Numbered from the stretch's first letter, positions 40,118 to 53,939 are shown. The stretch: 64,000 nucleotides of DNA from Phylloscopus collybita (GCA_027886175.1 JAJNNQ010000004.1:1-64000), one strand, 5' to 3'. The notes: generated by a model not told the origin, from the sequence alone. Numbers and translations are program-made.

Positions 40118-43100
40118 TCCTACATAGAGTTATTGTAAGCAAGCTCTTTCTACAGTAGCTGTGTCTGGGTGATTTTCTGGTCCCAAAAAAACCCTCCACT
40201 ACTCAATTTCTTCCTTCAGACCCAATCTTCTCTACTATGTCTACAAAAATGTTGGTGTCTTCCAAAGCCTTGAAGCCTGTCCTTCACAAAAAGATTTTAA
40301 AAGCTTGCTACTTGAGTGAGTGATGGTGTTCAGAATAATTACTAATGGAAATCTAGTAGATAAAGTATTTTAACTGTATCTTTGTGAAGAAAGAAGCTGG
40401 AATTGCCATTAATATAAAAAATGCTTTGCCAAATTTGCTTTGTTTTCCCATTCCCCAAATTATTTTAAGGAAGAAGAATTTTCTATTCACTGATATAAAT
40501 TAGAAAAATTAATTTTCTCTAAAAATATACTAAAAATGTAAGTCAAAATGATCCCATAAGTCAATTATTCAACTGTTCACGCACATTTTCCTATCTTCTA
40601 ATGAATCCATTATAGAGATAATGTGAGATTCAGTCACTTTAGAACAGCTGCTGGTTTCCATCCAGTTATGAAATGCCTAGTTTTCTTCTTTACTTTTTGT
40701 TTCAAAAATAAATTTTTATACTGCTTGTTCACTGCTTGTTTATGAACACTTCTTGTTCATAAAATGCTGTTAAGTATTTGCCATTTACGCTCTGTTATCT
40801 GTTCCCTCCTTTTAACAAGTAACCACTAGGAATGAACCACAGAAATTAGTCAAAGTTACTTAAATGCAGTAGGGTACATGTATACTGGGGTATGTAAATC
40901 CAATAAGAGCTTAAATTTTATATTTTGTTGGGTAAAAACACAAGCAAGCTAGTCACTTGACTACTTTAATCCAAGTAAACAAAAGGAATTCTCTGACAAA
41001 TAGCTTTTATTGCATTTTGATCTTTCATTTTCTCTTCACAGACTCTTGCCAAGGTCTCCATTAAACATCATATTAAGAAAAGGCACAATCACAATCAGTC
41101 TGGTACCACTGTACAGAAATTCTTGCTTACACTAAAACTTCTCTGCTCTCAGCACACTTCACACACCTTCCTTCTGCCACATGTTTCTCATAAACAAGAT
41201 TATCTCACTTTTGTGTAAAATTTTAGAATTAAATAGCCTTCGTTATTTTGTTTGCCTTGGCAACGGGAGTTTCAGAATGTGTCAGTGATTCTACCAAACA
41301 AGATACCACCAACAGCTATGAATGTGTCAGTGAAATGAGACTCCCTCTTCCATTTTAGATGCTGAACACTAATGGATGCAAAAGTAACACAAAAATGCAT
41401 ATCCAGTAAGAGGATGTTTTTCAGTTCAAAATTTATAAAGCTCTGCTTTGATCATTTAGATCTGACCTCCTATTTTTTATAATTTTTTTTCAGGTAAAAA
41501 AAGAAATTTAACACTTTATGTTCACAAGAGAATATGGTTTCTTACAGAGTTAAAAACTCATTATTACCTTTCTCAAAGAGGTATAAATGCTATCTTAATT
41601 AGTAAAGTTTAATTGTCTATCTTATACAAAATGTAGAGACTGCTTCCAGAACAGCACTGCTCCTCGTACAATTCATAATGCCACTACATGAGAGACAAAT
41701 GAATGTCTTCATCCTGCTGGACGATAACTGTTTTAGAAATGAAATAAAATGGAAAATATGCGCATGTTTTAAAGTTCATCCCAGCAGTTCTCCCCCAGAC
41801 AGCTGTTTGGGGGAGAAACGGTAGAACAGTCTATGGATTTTTGCACAAACAGTTTTGTGGGATCTTAGGTATGAACAAGGCATGGTTCACATTTTTCCTT
41901 AACCAAGCAGTCTCATGGAGACATAGTCAAGTTTGTCTTTAAATGGTTCAGGTTCACTCATTGTTGTCCAGTTCGACAAAACCTTACAGTGAACTATAAA
42001 CCACCTTAATGCAAAAACACACATTAGTCAGGAAATCAAATCTTCATGAAGACTTCCTTTCATGATGTATAATTATACAAATGAAAACATAAAATAAGAA
42101 AGGAGACTAAAGCAACTATTCTATTCTACACTACACTCTACAAAGGTCTGCCTGTCTAGATGAAGCCAGAAATAGGGACTCCACAGATATGGCTGTTCAT
42201 GTAAATTGAACACAAGGAAAATTAAGTTTCTAGGAATCCAATCAGAACTATTTCCACAGAGTTGGCATGGCACTCTAGAGCTAATGAAACATGGCCAATG
42301 AGTTAGTGATGTAAGTCACTAAGTATTCACTTATAATGTAAATGCTAGTCTATATTTATTGGAAAATTCAATACATCACAAATCATGCCTGACATAAGGT
42401 CTATTGATAACAACTGAGGAGAGAAGGGCTCACATACAATATTTTAGTAAACATGAGAGTCACAGAAACAAACCATGGCTGCTTCAATAGACATAAATTA
42501 AATACCAAACAATGTTGCTTTCAAAACTCTTTATGGTGAAGCAGTGGTTCATGCAGAATTCCTTTTAAAAAGACTGTATTTACACCACATGTCTGGGAAA
42601 CACATAGAACATGAATATTTCTACTGCCTGTGCCTTCACCACCATGGCTGTAATAATGTTAAACACTAATAACTATAAAGACATTAGGGAAATACCTGCT
42701 GATAACACTGTTACATGGTAGACAAAACAATCCCAAGCAAGTATCAAAAATGCCGGTTTCAAATAGTTACAAGGATTTAGCACAGTATTTGATAAGCCAG
42801 TAAAACAAGTCTTGGGTACTGAAAAAGTAAGCTCGGGAATCTGTTCTTAGTCTTCAGCTGTGTTTTACAGTCTGCACATACTATAAAAGTATTAACTTGG
42901 TTTCTAAATAAAAAAAAAAAATCTCTTCCTTGGACAGCTACTTACAATATTAATTTATATGAAATGCTTTTTCTATAGCAGAGGTCAAATTACTGAAGTT
43001 TTGAGCAGTTCCAGACACTCTACATATTTAGGGGGTTACAAAAAGATTAAAATTGTTGCAGTCAACTTTGACATAATTTGAAGTTGAACTGCTTTATTTG

Positions 43101-43566
43101 CTAGTTAAATAGCATTTTGCCCCACTCTAGAGACTAAATTCACTGTAGAGCAGAAAATTCTTACCACTTCATAAATATCGTGTTAACAGCTAAACTATGA
43201 CCTAGATAAGACACCTCATCATGAAACAGAACAGTAAATCAACTGAACTCATTTTTGTTAAGGCAGCAAAACAAACTGTAGCCTTTTCAGGAGGGAGGAC
43301 AACCATAATGGTGAAGAGAATGATGACTAATTGTATAAATGAAAGTACTGGCTTTTTTCTCTTGGGACTCAGGAAAGATCCTTTCCAAATTATGGTTTTA
43401 AGTTAAAGACATTTGGAGGTCTCAAATCTTGTCCCTTTTGGACATATATCTAAATCCCTAAACCACCACATATTTTGTAAAAACTTGGCAGTCTCTGCAC
43501 AGAAAAGCCTAAGACTGCCCCAACTGACTCAGAATGACCAAAGAGAGTGGTTTTATCAGTTCAAAT
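40118..43566. other. No recognisable gene; AT-rich presumptive intron
   Basis: It holds the imperfect 30-base palindrome at 41788-41817 and an A run at 42909-42921. No exon or mobile element recognised. Confidence 0.55.
41788..41817. repeat. Near-perfect 30-base palindrome centred on CAGCTG
   Basis: Arms TTCTCCCCCA (41788-41797) and TGGGGGAGAA (41808-41817) are exact reverse complements. The ten bases between them, GACAGCTGTT, are also self-complementary except at one position pair. The centre is an E-box (CAGCTG). Confidence 0.9.
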
Positions 43567-43706
43567 GGAGAAAGAAAAGAAAAGAAAAGAAAAGAAAAGA
43601 AAAGAAAAGAAAAGAAAAGAAAAGAAAAGAAAAGAAAAGAAAAGAAAAGAAAAGAAAAGAAAAGAAAAGAAAAGAAAAGAAAAGAAAAGAAAAGAAAAGA
43701 AAAGAA

Positions 43707-43766
<60 letters not shown>

Positions 43767-43788
43767 GAAAGAAAGAAAGAAAGAAAAG
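43567..43788 (+). repeat. Homopurine array: (AAAAG)n pentamer followed by (AAAG)n
   Basis: About 27-28 copies of AAAAG run to about 43710, then about 18 copies of AAAG with one AGAG interruption run to 43788. It is entirely purine on the plus strand. The purity suggests an unstable, recently expanded microsatellite. The overlapping open frames of 85-177 aa are repeat artefacts. Confidence 0.95.
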
Positions 43789-43793
43789 TAACA

Positions 43794-43990
43794 GTAAGGA
43801 AAAAAAAGGAAAGGGGAGAAAGAAAGGAAAGAATGAAAAGAAACAAAAAGGGGATAAAAGAAAGGAAAGGGGACAAAAGAAAGGAGGGCAGGGGGAAGAA
43901 AGGAAAACAGGGGGAAGAAAGGAAATGGGGGAGAAGAAAGAATTAAAAGCATGAGGGGAAACCAGTCCCCACACTAGGAAAAAACAGCAA
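43794..43990 (+). repeat. Degenerate purine-rich (GGAAA-like) tract
   Basis: Directly right of the pentamer/tetramer array the sequence stays mostly purine (aaggaaagggga-type motifs) with occasional C and T to about 43.95 kb, ending in a G8 run near 44 kb. It looks like an older, mutated extension of the same array. Confidence 0.75.
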
Positions 43991-45780
43991 AGAGGGGGGG
44001 AAAAAACCCACAAACAGTTTTTATATATTAGACATGTAAAGGATGTAATAATTTACAGGTTTTTTCCTAAACAAGCAGAGTCCATTGTTTTTTCTACACT
44101 ATTAAGGCTCCTGAAGGGTCAGAACCTGTAGATGATAAAATCTTCCTTCACACCTCTATTCATTTTGAGTGTTTCAAACTCAGTATGGTATTTGAAATAT
44201 GGCCTCGCCATCATAGCAGACCCAATTTCTCTTCCCTTCCTTTTCCTAAGTAAATCTTGCTATACAAGCAGGGTGAAAGACATGGCCATTGTTATACTCT
44301 ACGTCCTAAAGAAGAAAAAAGGAACCATATTGTAAGGCAGGACTTTCCCAAAGACAGCACTGCAGCCCTGGTGGTGGTGCAGCAGCTGAAGTTTTTAATT
44401 CTCTGCCACTCTACATCCATGAGTACATTAAACTCCCCTAAACTTGCTGTCACACATTCTTACAACCCTAACCTCATTTCTACACACCACAGACTTTTTT
44501 TTTTTTTTTCCTCATAGACTGGATCACAGTGTAGATGCTCTGCTCAGACATGCCCATCCACACCAGCCTGTTCCCAAACCACTCTTTCCTAGTTTTAGTC
44601 TCCTATTTCATGCTAATATAAGTACAGGTGCTGATACCAGCAGCTTCTCAAGCAACATGAGTTACAAAGGAGCATGTTAACTGCTCAGCCACAGAAAACC
44701 ATCTCTTTGGAGTCATTTTTCCTACCTGCTGTCCAGGAACTCTTTTTTTCCAGACAGCTAGGAATAGCCACTGTGGATCACTGAAGTACTTTCTATCATT
44801 AGTAGGCAATCATAGTGTGTCTGTAAACTCCTAAGATCTAAAGTGCTATTTAATGGGCAAAGAATTAGTCAGAAAGAAAACAGTCAAACAACAAAACACC
44901 CAAATTTCAGAAGAAACATGCTATAGAGAAAAATATGAAATCAAAGAACAGAAAAATAAGACAAAGGAAGAGGATGGGATGATCATGAGGAAATGAGAAG
45001 AACCCTGTAGAGACAATGAGAACTACACCTATTTATTCTTACATGAGTTCTACAATTTTAAATCCATAACTTATTTCATGTAAATACTAATGCTTAAAAA
45101 ATGAATTTATATCATATGTTTCCAAAGCTAGGTTAGTTTTAGTTAATTGCCTTCATCTTGCAGCATGTAACTAGTCACTCAACATGAGACTTTGAAGAGT
45201 AAAAGAAGTAGGAATACATTATCCGGTGTGAGATTAAAGGGTACAGTTTTAATCCACAAAATTGATGCAGGCATGATATTAAGACTGAGAGAGAGACAAC
45301 CGTCATTTGCAAAGTTTTCTATGGGCTTTATCTGAACTCAGAAGCAAAAATCATTTTCTGAAAACAGGCAGGTATGAACTCTCTGCCTTTCAAATTGATG
45401 AATCTGGTACAATATGAAAATGTACCTTACCAGAGCTGTAGAAATGAAAGTTACAGAAAGGCAAGTTATTTAAGAGGAAACCACAGAAGCAGACACACAT
45501 ATTACAAGAGTTGCTGCTGCTGGAAGTTTAGCTCCTCAGGACACTATTACGACATCTACTATACTCTATGGAATGGTAGCCTTAAGGTGCTAGTCGAGAG
45601 GGAGCTCTTCCCTATGACATTCTTATAGGTGAAACATGAAATTTTATATAAAGGCAAATGACAACTCCTTAGAAAACCATTAGAGTTAAATCTCAGTGCT
45701 TAACTGAACCAATGGAGCTTCACAAGTTTCAGTGCTATGGACATCTGCCTTACTGAACTCCACAGGCAACAGCAAGTCTG

Positions 45781-45825
45781 TGCTGTCAGCACCTAACAGC
45801 ACCAAGCTGTTAGGCGCTGACAACA
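45781..45825 (-). repeat. Short inverted repeat able to form a stable hairpin
   Basis: TGTCAGCACCTAACAGC (45784-45800) is followed after five bases (ACCAA) by GCTGTTAGGCGCTGACA (45806-45822), its reverse complement with one difference. In a minus-strand RNA that difference is a G-U pair. Two further pairs form outside a single mismatch, giving a stem of about 20 positions. Confidence 0.9.
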
Positions 45826-47408
45826 TTCTGGTCTCAATGAAGAGAATCAAACACCAGCAAAAAAATGGTATGGAGAGGGTGGGAATAAAGACTGACAACA
45901 GAGTGAAGACAGGCAGAAAGTTTCCTGCTTAAATAATTTCACTGGTACCAAACAGGAACTTGGTAACACTTCTTTGTGCAAGATCCGGAGTAGATCAGAA
46001 CTTGAGCAAGGCCACCCTGCCACAAAACAGTTAAACTTCAATTTGGGAAATAAAACATCATCCAGTAAATACAGGAAACAATCATCTTCCTTCAGCTGGT
46101 CCTGGTACAGCATGAGCTAGAATATACCACTTTTGGTTAGCACACTTCAAGAGAGATGCTTTGGAGGAGGTCCAGCAGAGAAGAATGAGCACAAGCATGA
46201 GATTCAGAAAATACGATGTAAGAGGAGAGGCTGAGAAAGCAGTAGTGGTGAACAGGGTGTTGAGAGTTATCTACAAGGAGACAAGATAATTTTTTGGGAA
46301 GTATTTCTGTAAAAGTTTGAGGAACTATTTCAGAAACCACAAAAATAAAATCAAGTACAATTACAAGAGGTAGAGGAATAAATTATAACAGGAAGTAATG
46401 CACTTAGATTGCAAACAAGTGTCAGTAACCACTAAGCCTCTATGCCTGCCTGTGGAAGTCACTGAATCTCTGCTCTCCTCACCTCTGAAGAATAGGTTAT
46501 GCCAGCTAAAGCTGATTCTGTCTTGAAGAACAAATAATCCAACCTCTCAAAGTCCTTTTAGATACTTTTCCCCCCAATCATACTGTGGTTACAGAAGACC
46601 TTGATCTTCCTAGAAAATATAATGGAGGTAAAAGGCACTTGAAAAATTTCTACAGAGCCTAATGCCACAGTATTGAGGTTTGATTTTTCTGTTTCTAGAA
46701 ATGATAAATCACATGACAATCTGATTTAGTATAAGTAAAGATGACATTACAAGTATTTCACTGATCATTAAGGCCTTGTCTGCAGGATGAAAACTGCATC
46801 TGGTTTACTCTTCAGTTTCACACTGAACTAAGACTTTCTAATAATTGCTTCTTTGGACATAGTAAGTGTTCATTAAATGTGAGATAACATTTTCCAGGTT
46901 TTGTAATTCTGAAAATATGCTATAAATCAACATCTTTGTTTTTGCAGTCCTTTCCTGCATAAACACATCATCCTCAAGTCCCAGAATCAAAGCTGCTCCT
47001 GACTTTAAATTTAGCCTTTGGATTGGATTACAGACCACTGTAACTTCTGAAACCTGCCTTTCCTAACTCTGCATGCTCTTGTCTTTGACTAGCATGATCC
47101 TCTTCAAAAATTTTCTACATGTGATATGTTCTTAAATAAAATACTAGCAAGAATAAGCGTATTTTTCTCCAGAGCAACATTATCCAAAAGCTCTCTAGAC
47201 ATAAGATTTGAAAGAACCACATTTGGGTTTTTTCTGTTGCTTTGAAAAACACCGTATCATGAACTTTGTAACAGTTTCTGTCTCTGTTAGAGAACAGATT
47301 TCTGAAGCATATTTCTACACTGACCCAGAGGAAAGAAGATAAATGTGATATCAGCTTTAGAAAAGCGGGTTGAATTACTATCTGTAATTTCAGACATAAA
47401 CATCCAAA

Positions 47409-47444
47409 TTCACTGAGTTTGCAAAACCTTCACTGAGTTTGCAA
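47409..47444 (+). repeat. Tandem duplication, period 20
   Basis: 'Ttcactgagtttgcaa' occurs at 47409 and 47429, separated by four bases (aacc). Confidence 0.85.
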
Positions 47445-50400
47445 GTCTAAAGAACAGACTCACCCTCTCAAGGTATTTATTAAATACTGTTTCTGGTCCG
47501 GCTGGAAATACTTAAAAAAAAATTTTTGTTGTATTAAATTGTTTCCAGGCAGAGCTATGAAACACAGTTATTTTTAAAACTGAAACAACAGCAGATATGT
47601 TTTTCTCATGTAGTTTTGGTTCAGATCCTATTCAAGCTTGCAATTTTATCTACATACTGCCACTTTTCCCTTTGTAAGGTATTCTGGTCTACCATGAAAG
47701 GAGTCATCATTAACCACCACTATAAATACAATTTTTAAAACATTTTTTATGTTTAAGCTCATCCTTCAACTACTGAGTTCCTAGGGTACCATAAATTATT
47801 TTAATTTCCCACTCCCCAGTAAAGGAAATTCTTATATGAATGCAATCCCCTGGTTTCTCTGCCATAGACTCTTCCTCTTTTTTTCTTTTCAGCATGCTGA
47901 AAGAAATGTTTCACATCTACTCAAAAGAAGTATGATCTGTATTTCTGCACAGGAAATTGTAAGATTTAAAGCAGTAATTACAGATAGATGCCACAAGATT
48001 CTTGGTATTTTCAACTTACAGAATATTCAGAAAGCTTTGATAAGTCTTTTGAATTTTCACAAGACTTGGATTCTGTCTGTTTCCTTGTTTATTGTACTGA
48101 AAAAAACTCCATTGTTTTATTAAGACCTTTAATTTCAAAGATCATCTATTCTTACCTATAATGCAATGAAAAACTCAGCGGACTCCTAAAATGAAGCTTA
48201 AGCAACAACTGCTAAAGATTCGAGATTCTAACACAAAGACTAATAGCTAAGATGGTTTGTGGTGAGAATCTGACAACTAATCAAACACCTATTTGCAGAC
48301 TAGACTTTTGAGGCAAGTGAGAATTTTCTTATTTAAATGGCAGAGGTTCAGCTTCACTCTGCACAATCCAAATCTCAGACAGCCATCAATTACAATAATA
48401 TTTTGGAATTGTCTCTAAAATTTTTAGCTCACACAACTATGTTGGTACTTTTGCATATCCAGCTTTCTGTCTCCAAGAATAAAGTTCCATGGCAATTTAA
48501 GCTGCTCTGCCAGGGCTGCCAGGTGCTCATCGTCCCAGCCATCTATCATCTCTTCCCCACAATGCTGGTGGACCCACGGGACTGGAGGGAAGCCAATTCA
48601 GGGAGCCTGGCCAGAACTAGATTGGATCCTACAGGGTTAATTTTTGTCCAGTCAGCTATCTGATATGCAGTTTCCATAGTTTTGTATTACTTGACGAATA
48701 TGCATCAGGGCAGCACATGTCAAGAGGACATTTTATTAAAAAAATGTGTCTCTAGTTTGTCAGCAAAATGTGGAAACCAACACATATTTTGAATCAGAAC
48801 AGAATTGTTATTGCCTGAAATAAAAGGGTACATATGATATCATATTTTGGGTTCTCTGTCTACAGCCTTCATTTGCCTATTTATACTTTTGGATTTTTAA
48901 GAAGGGATAAATTTTATTTTATACAGACACACTGCTGCAACATTACTAGCTCTAGCATTATTATTGGGCTTTTTCTATAACACAGTTCTGCTGTGTCACT
49001 TTTCCAAACTAGAAACAAGCACAGCAAAACCATTTGTCAACTTATCTTCCAGAATAAATGCTCTCTCATTTTACGCATAAAAAAAATATCAGCATTCTCT
49101 TTACATCCTGTAACTTCTTCCTAAACTTTATGATGAATGACACAGAAGATTTTATACTTGGTGGAGCATCTTAAGCTTTCAAGAAGTTTTATTTATTGGT
49201 TCATACAAGAGATTGACAGAACCTACTTTAAAGTTACTTGGCTTCTGTAGTCCAAGACTGAAAAGTAACACCATTTTTCTTTTTAGTTTTTTCCATTTTC
49301 TCATTTTCATACTATATTTCAACAATACTTTTGATATACTCATATGAATAATTTCTCATGCAAATCCAAGCAAACTGAATTAAGGACTAGAACAGTCCTT
49401 CTTGGCTTTTCTCCTCCAGAGACATCTTATTCTTATACAATCAGACCTTTCTTTTTCTGCTTCCACAGAGAAGAGCAAACAAGCAAGGTCCCACAACACT
49501 TTCATCACAACACCATCTGAGGTGGCACTGCTGCATCTGAGACCTCCTGTCCCTCAACGTGCAATCCCCCTGCCAGCACTGGCTATCCCACAGACAATTA
49601 CAGTTTTATCATACTGCTCTCATATGGACCTACTGTACCAGTTTCAGATTATTATTTCTTTACTTATTACTTCTTTACAGATATATGGAAATTCAGATCC
49701 TATTCATCCTTCATATGTATATATGAAGACCTTGGGAGGGGGAAGGAGGTAACTTCTTTTAATGATGCCTTTCCATATGCAAAAGAAAAAGGATCTCAGA
49801 ATTGAAAGATTAATGTCTTTCATATAAAAAGGAGCAATAAGATTTTCCTGTGAAACATAGCTCCAACACCTGAGGTGAGTATACTTTAGCTAACCTGCTC
49901 CTAGGATTTCCCTGGACTGCTTATCTCTGCCCCTGAACTTCATTCTTCAAAAAAAACTTTTTGTCTCCTTTCCAACCAAGTTAGAGATATGACATCCATC
50001 TATTCTGTTGCAGACATAGAAGAAAGCAATCTCCTCTATTTGTGCAGCAGCCTGCATCTCACTAGTCTGGCTTTGGTAGAGCTCTGTGATTCCTCTTTTA
50101 GACTTAAATACAATAAATTTTGTTTATTTGTTTATTCATTTGACTTAAGAGAGTGTTTCTGACTAGTAGAAATCAATTCTATTATTTTCAAACCATTATT
50201 TTTATACTTTAAGACACATGAATAGAATTCTTCCTATTTTTTTGTGGTACATTATTTGTTCTCTATCTACACGATAATTGAACATGTGACTGTGTTACTG
50301 CTCTAGTAAAGAACTAATCCATTGATAATCTCAACTAGACAGTTGAGTAGATTGTTTTGAAAAGTAAGCCTTCAGAAATTTTGAACTCTTACAGAATTTG

Positions 50401-53120
50401 CCTCTTCTTTATACTACCAGTCAAGTCATTCTTATATAGAAAATAACACGGCGGAAAAAATAATGTTGAGGTGTTAAACTGTAAAAAGCAAGGAAACTAA
50501 TAGAAACTACTTCACCTTGAAAACATACTTACCAGATGAATTGTTAAAACACCCCAGAAGAGTTCTGATGAAGACAAGAAACCTGGAGTTACAGAATTAA
50601 ATGTTTATGCCATTCTTATAAAAGGAAGTTCAAGAAAGGAAATACAAGACAGAACTCTAAGTTCAGTTTCATAGGTATGACAATATATACAGTGCTTTTT
50701 GGTCAAGAAAGAATATTGATTCCGTTTGTTGCTGTCTTAAAATAATATCTGAATAGAAATCCAAAGTGTGCATTAGATGTGTCTCCCACGTGATATTGAT
50801 GAATTGCTCAGGGAAAAAATGGCAAATTGGGGATCAAATCTAATTTCCCGATTCAGCTACTCACACTTTAAACCATACTCTGGCAAACTGTGACCCCCAA
50901 TAGTTCCCAATTAATTTCACTTCCCTGTTTCTGCAAGCTGTATCCAGACAAGACACCTTCCTGTCGCTTCAACAAAAATCATTACAGTGGAAGAAAAAAT
51001 TGCCTTATCCCTTGTGCTAATTTCCTGTCCACATATTCTTCTACTTTTTTCTCTATGGCTCCTTCCCAGAACCAGCTTGCTGATTTAACTAAATAAAGCA
51101 TGAGCTTCAGCTGTATGTGAAACTATGCCCTCACCAAGGCGTAGTTTCAGCCTTCTCTTTAGGAGATGGCAGTGAACTCTGCTCTAGACTCAGAGGGACA
51201 GGCACGCTCATTCTTCAAATACCTTCTACAGAACCTGTGATACCCTTCCTGTCCCTCAGCTACTATATCACTCTTCTTCAACATCAAAGACAGGCACACG
51301 TTATAGCAAAACCAGAAGGCACCAGTATACATGAGGGCTAATTCAATTAGCAGAGGAGTGTGTTCCCTGTGCTTCCTGAAGCAGCACACCCTACTTCTGA
51401 TTCATGTGCACACTGGCTCAAGGAGATACACACAGACTGATGTAACGCCAGCTCAGAAGGATGGAAATGTCTGTAGGATACTCACACAGGGTCTTCAATG
51501 TTAGTTGAATTAACTGACTTATGCCCATCACAATAATAGTGCATTAATTAGTGAAATGTATTTCTATTGTGATTCTTGTTCTCACTGATACTACAATGCA
51601 GATTTGTTTGCATCCTTAAATGAAAGCTTTTACCCACTGCCATCTAAAAGACAAAGTCACAATTTTTATCTAAGAGATCACATTTTGACTTTTTGAAAAG
51701 TGTATTTTATGGCCTGGAAAGTCATGTACAGCCATTTTTAGTTTTAAAAAAAGATCACCAGCTGGCATCATTTGGAAGAGGAAGTGGAAGTCCTTTCCCA
51801 AGCTGACCAAGGAGTACAAACAGATGTCAAGAGAAAAGGCTTGTTTGTGAGTCAAGTCTGCGGAAAACATCAACAAAACTATCTAGCAGCATGCTGCAAG
51901 TGAACATTGGTGTATGGCAAAGGCCCAGAAAAAGTAAATGCAAAAAAGCTGGTAAGGGACATTTCACTACTCAGGCAAAACCAAGAGAAAAGACAGTAAT
52001 TTAAGTAAAATCCATGTTTGTCTCAAATGATTACTAGCAATGCTGTAGCAGTCTTTAGTGGAGTAACAACTAAAAGCAGGATTAACAAACAATGCATCTT
52101 TTTTCAGTGCAACAAAATCCTGTCGTTCCTTTTCTTTGAAGCGTTAACTACTTTGTAGCCACTGGATTAGAAGACTTGAGTGCTTGCATGCTTTCCAGAC
52201 ATGCTGAGCCTAATGACAACTTCCTTTATAAAGCAACAGCCTCACAATGAATAAACAAACTTAAATAGCAAGCCATTCTTTGCACAGAGAACGCAGTGAC
52301 AGATGCTATAAATTAGATGGAATACTGTAAGTAGCATTTCTTTCCTGTGAGCAACCACACAAGGCAACAGAGAACATCTATAGAAAGAATTATTATTTTT
52401 TTAAAAATGAAAGTTTGCTTAATATTATTTCTTTGTCTGAAATGTTAAAAAAATAAATACAAAGAGACCTTTAAAATAAATTCTTTCAATTGGACGTATG
52501 ATTAAAAGCCTGAGATGCTGAGTGCTTCTAAAAGACATTTTTGTTGAATCTAAAATGTGAATTTAAGAGTCTAAAAATAAGCCATGAAAAGGACTCCACA
52601 AGTCTTCTACACAGAAGATTCTCACAGCTATCGAATAAAGCTCAAGATTTCTTATCATTTTCGTTTTTTCCTTTTATTCTTCCTTCTCACTGGCTGGTGG
52701 ACTGTCAGTTTCCCAATTAGTAGTCAAACATATTTCCATGCCAATGCCTGAAAGCTATTCACACCTTAGACAAAGTGCAGTGAGTTTGGAAAAAAGATCA
52801 GCTTTTCTACAAACAACTGAAGACTCACTAAACAGGATTAAATTGCCTCATCTCTCATCTCCTCCTTTTCTTCCAGCATCTTGCATTTCTCTGCTATTTA
52901 CATCAACAAAGAGATTAAGGGGAAAAGTGCAATTCTAGAAATGCTTAATTTAATCGAGACACTCAAGGGGAAAAAAAATTCAGTGCCAACTCTTGACCCA
53001 AAGATAAACTTCATCACTAAACCAACAACTTAATTAACGCTAGAAAGGTTTGATTAAGATTTGACCTAAAAATAGTTAATGTGGTCAAAGTAATTCATTA
53101 AAAAGTTACCTGCTTTTGAA

Positions 53121-53147
53121 TTTGAGTACAAATTCCTTGTACTCAAA
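53121..53147. repeat. Perfect 11-base inverted repeat, 5-base loop
   Basis: TTTGAGTACAA (53121-53131), loop ATTCC, then TTGTACTCAAA (53137-53147). The arms are exact reverse complements. Confidence 0.92.
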
Positions 53148-53939
53148 GATGTACTGACTTTTATCAGATGTAACTGTGTACAATTTCCAGAGCTGAATCT
53201 TTTTTACTTAGGTTAGGATGGAGCTGTAGCTAAATCTTACGTGACTTACAAGATTTAAGTATTTTACAACTTTTTGTAGCTCAGCATTTAAAGGCATTCA
53301 GAAATAATCCATACTTGTATTAATTTCTCCACAAACATTGTACTCTTAGGAAATTAGAGGGGGTTTTCCTTTATGAAATTAAAAGTTTACAAATTTCAGC
53401 GCTTTCAAAATCATAGGCACGTGTTACCATAATATTTTCATTCCTAAACATTCTGTTGACAGAGTTTTGGTTGGATTTTTTTTTTTTTTTAACGCTGCAT
53501 TCTGCATATTTCTCAAGTCACATGAGCATTAACTTCCAGTTGATTAAATGTTCTTTCCTGTTTAATGGCAAGGGGGCAAAAGTCTGTAAGCCGAGTCCAT
53601 TTTGCATCACCATTTTCAACGTTGCCCCTCACCTGGCCATAATCTAAAAGTGAACACTGAAAAGGCTGAAATAACATTTTCAAAAATAAACCTTTAAATG
53701 AAAGGTAGATTAACAAACACTCTGTTTACCATTAAGCAAATCTAATTAAACAGAAGAATACCCCTCAACAATAGAGGTACACAAGAATTTATTGCTGTGA
53801 TTATGGGCTCTCAACCATTGTGCTGCTTATTCAGAGAAGAAAATGGAGTCTCAAACTTCATGCCTATCGAAGTAAAGTGAATCCACACTTTCTACAGGTG
53901 GCTGAGACGATTATCACAAGCCTGTTTATGAGGTAGAGC

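Larger units (their letters stand above)
43991..53939. other. No recognisable gene; AT-rich presumptive intron
   Basis: It includes a T run at 44495-44508, a hairpin at 45781-45825, a 20-base-period duplication at 47409-47444 and a palindrome at 53121-53147. The patch at 48.48-48.62 kb has more GC than its surroundings but no recognisable protein. Near 53.0-53.8 kb several TAATTA-type motifs occur. Confidence 0.5.

Noticed and set aside
43413..44013. Long Lys/Arg/Glu-rich and Phe/Leu/Ser-rich open frames
   Set aside because: They are translations of (AAAAG)n and (AAAG)n and their purine-rich tail; five of six frames are open for the same reason.
45781..45825. Calling the hairpin a microRNA gene
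   Set aside because: A stem of about 20 positions and a 5-base loop are too short for a typical precursor, and there is no expression evidence; kept only as an inverted repeat.
48480..48663. GC-richer segment in a 108-codon plus-strand frame, considered as an exon
   Set aside because: No recognisable domain, no convincing flanking acceptor and donor pair, and wrong strand for the gene.
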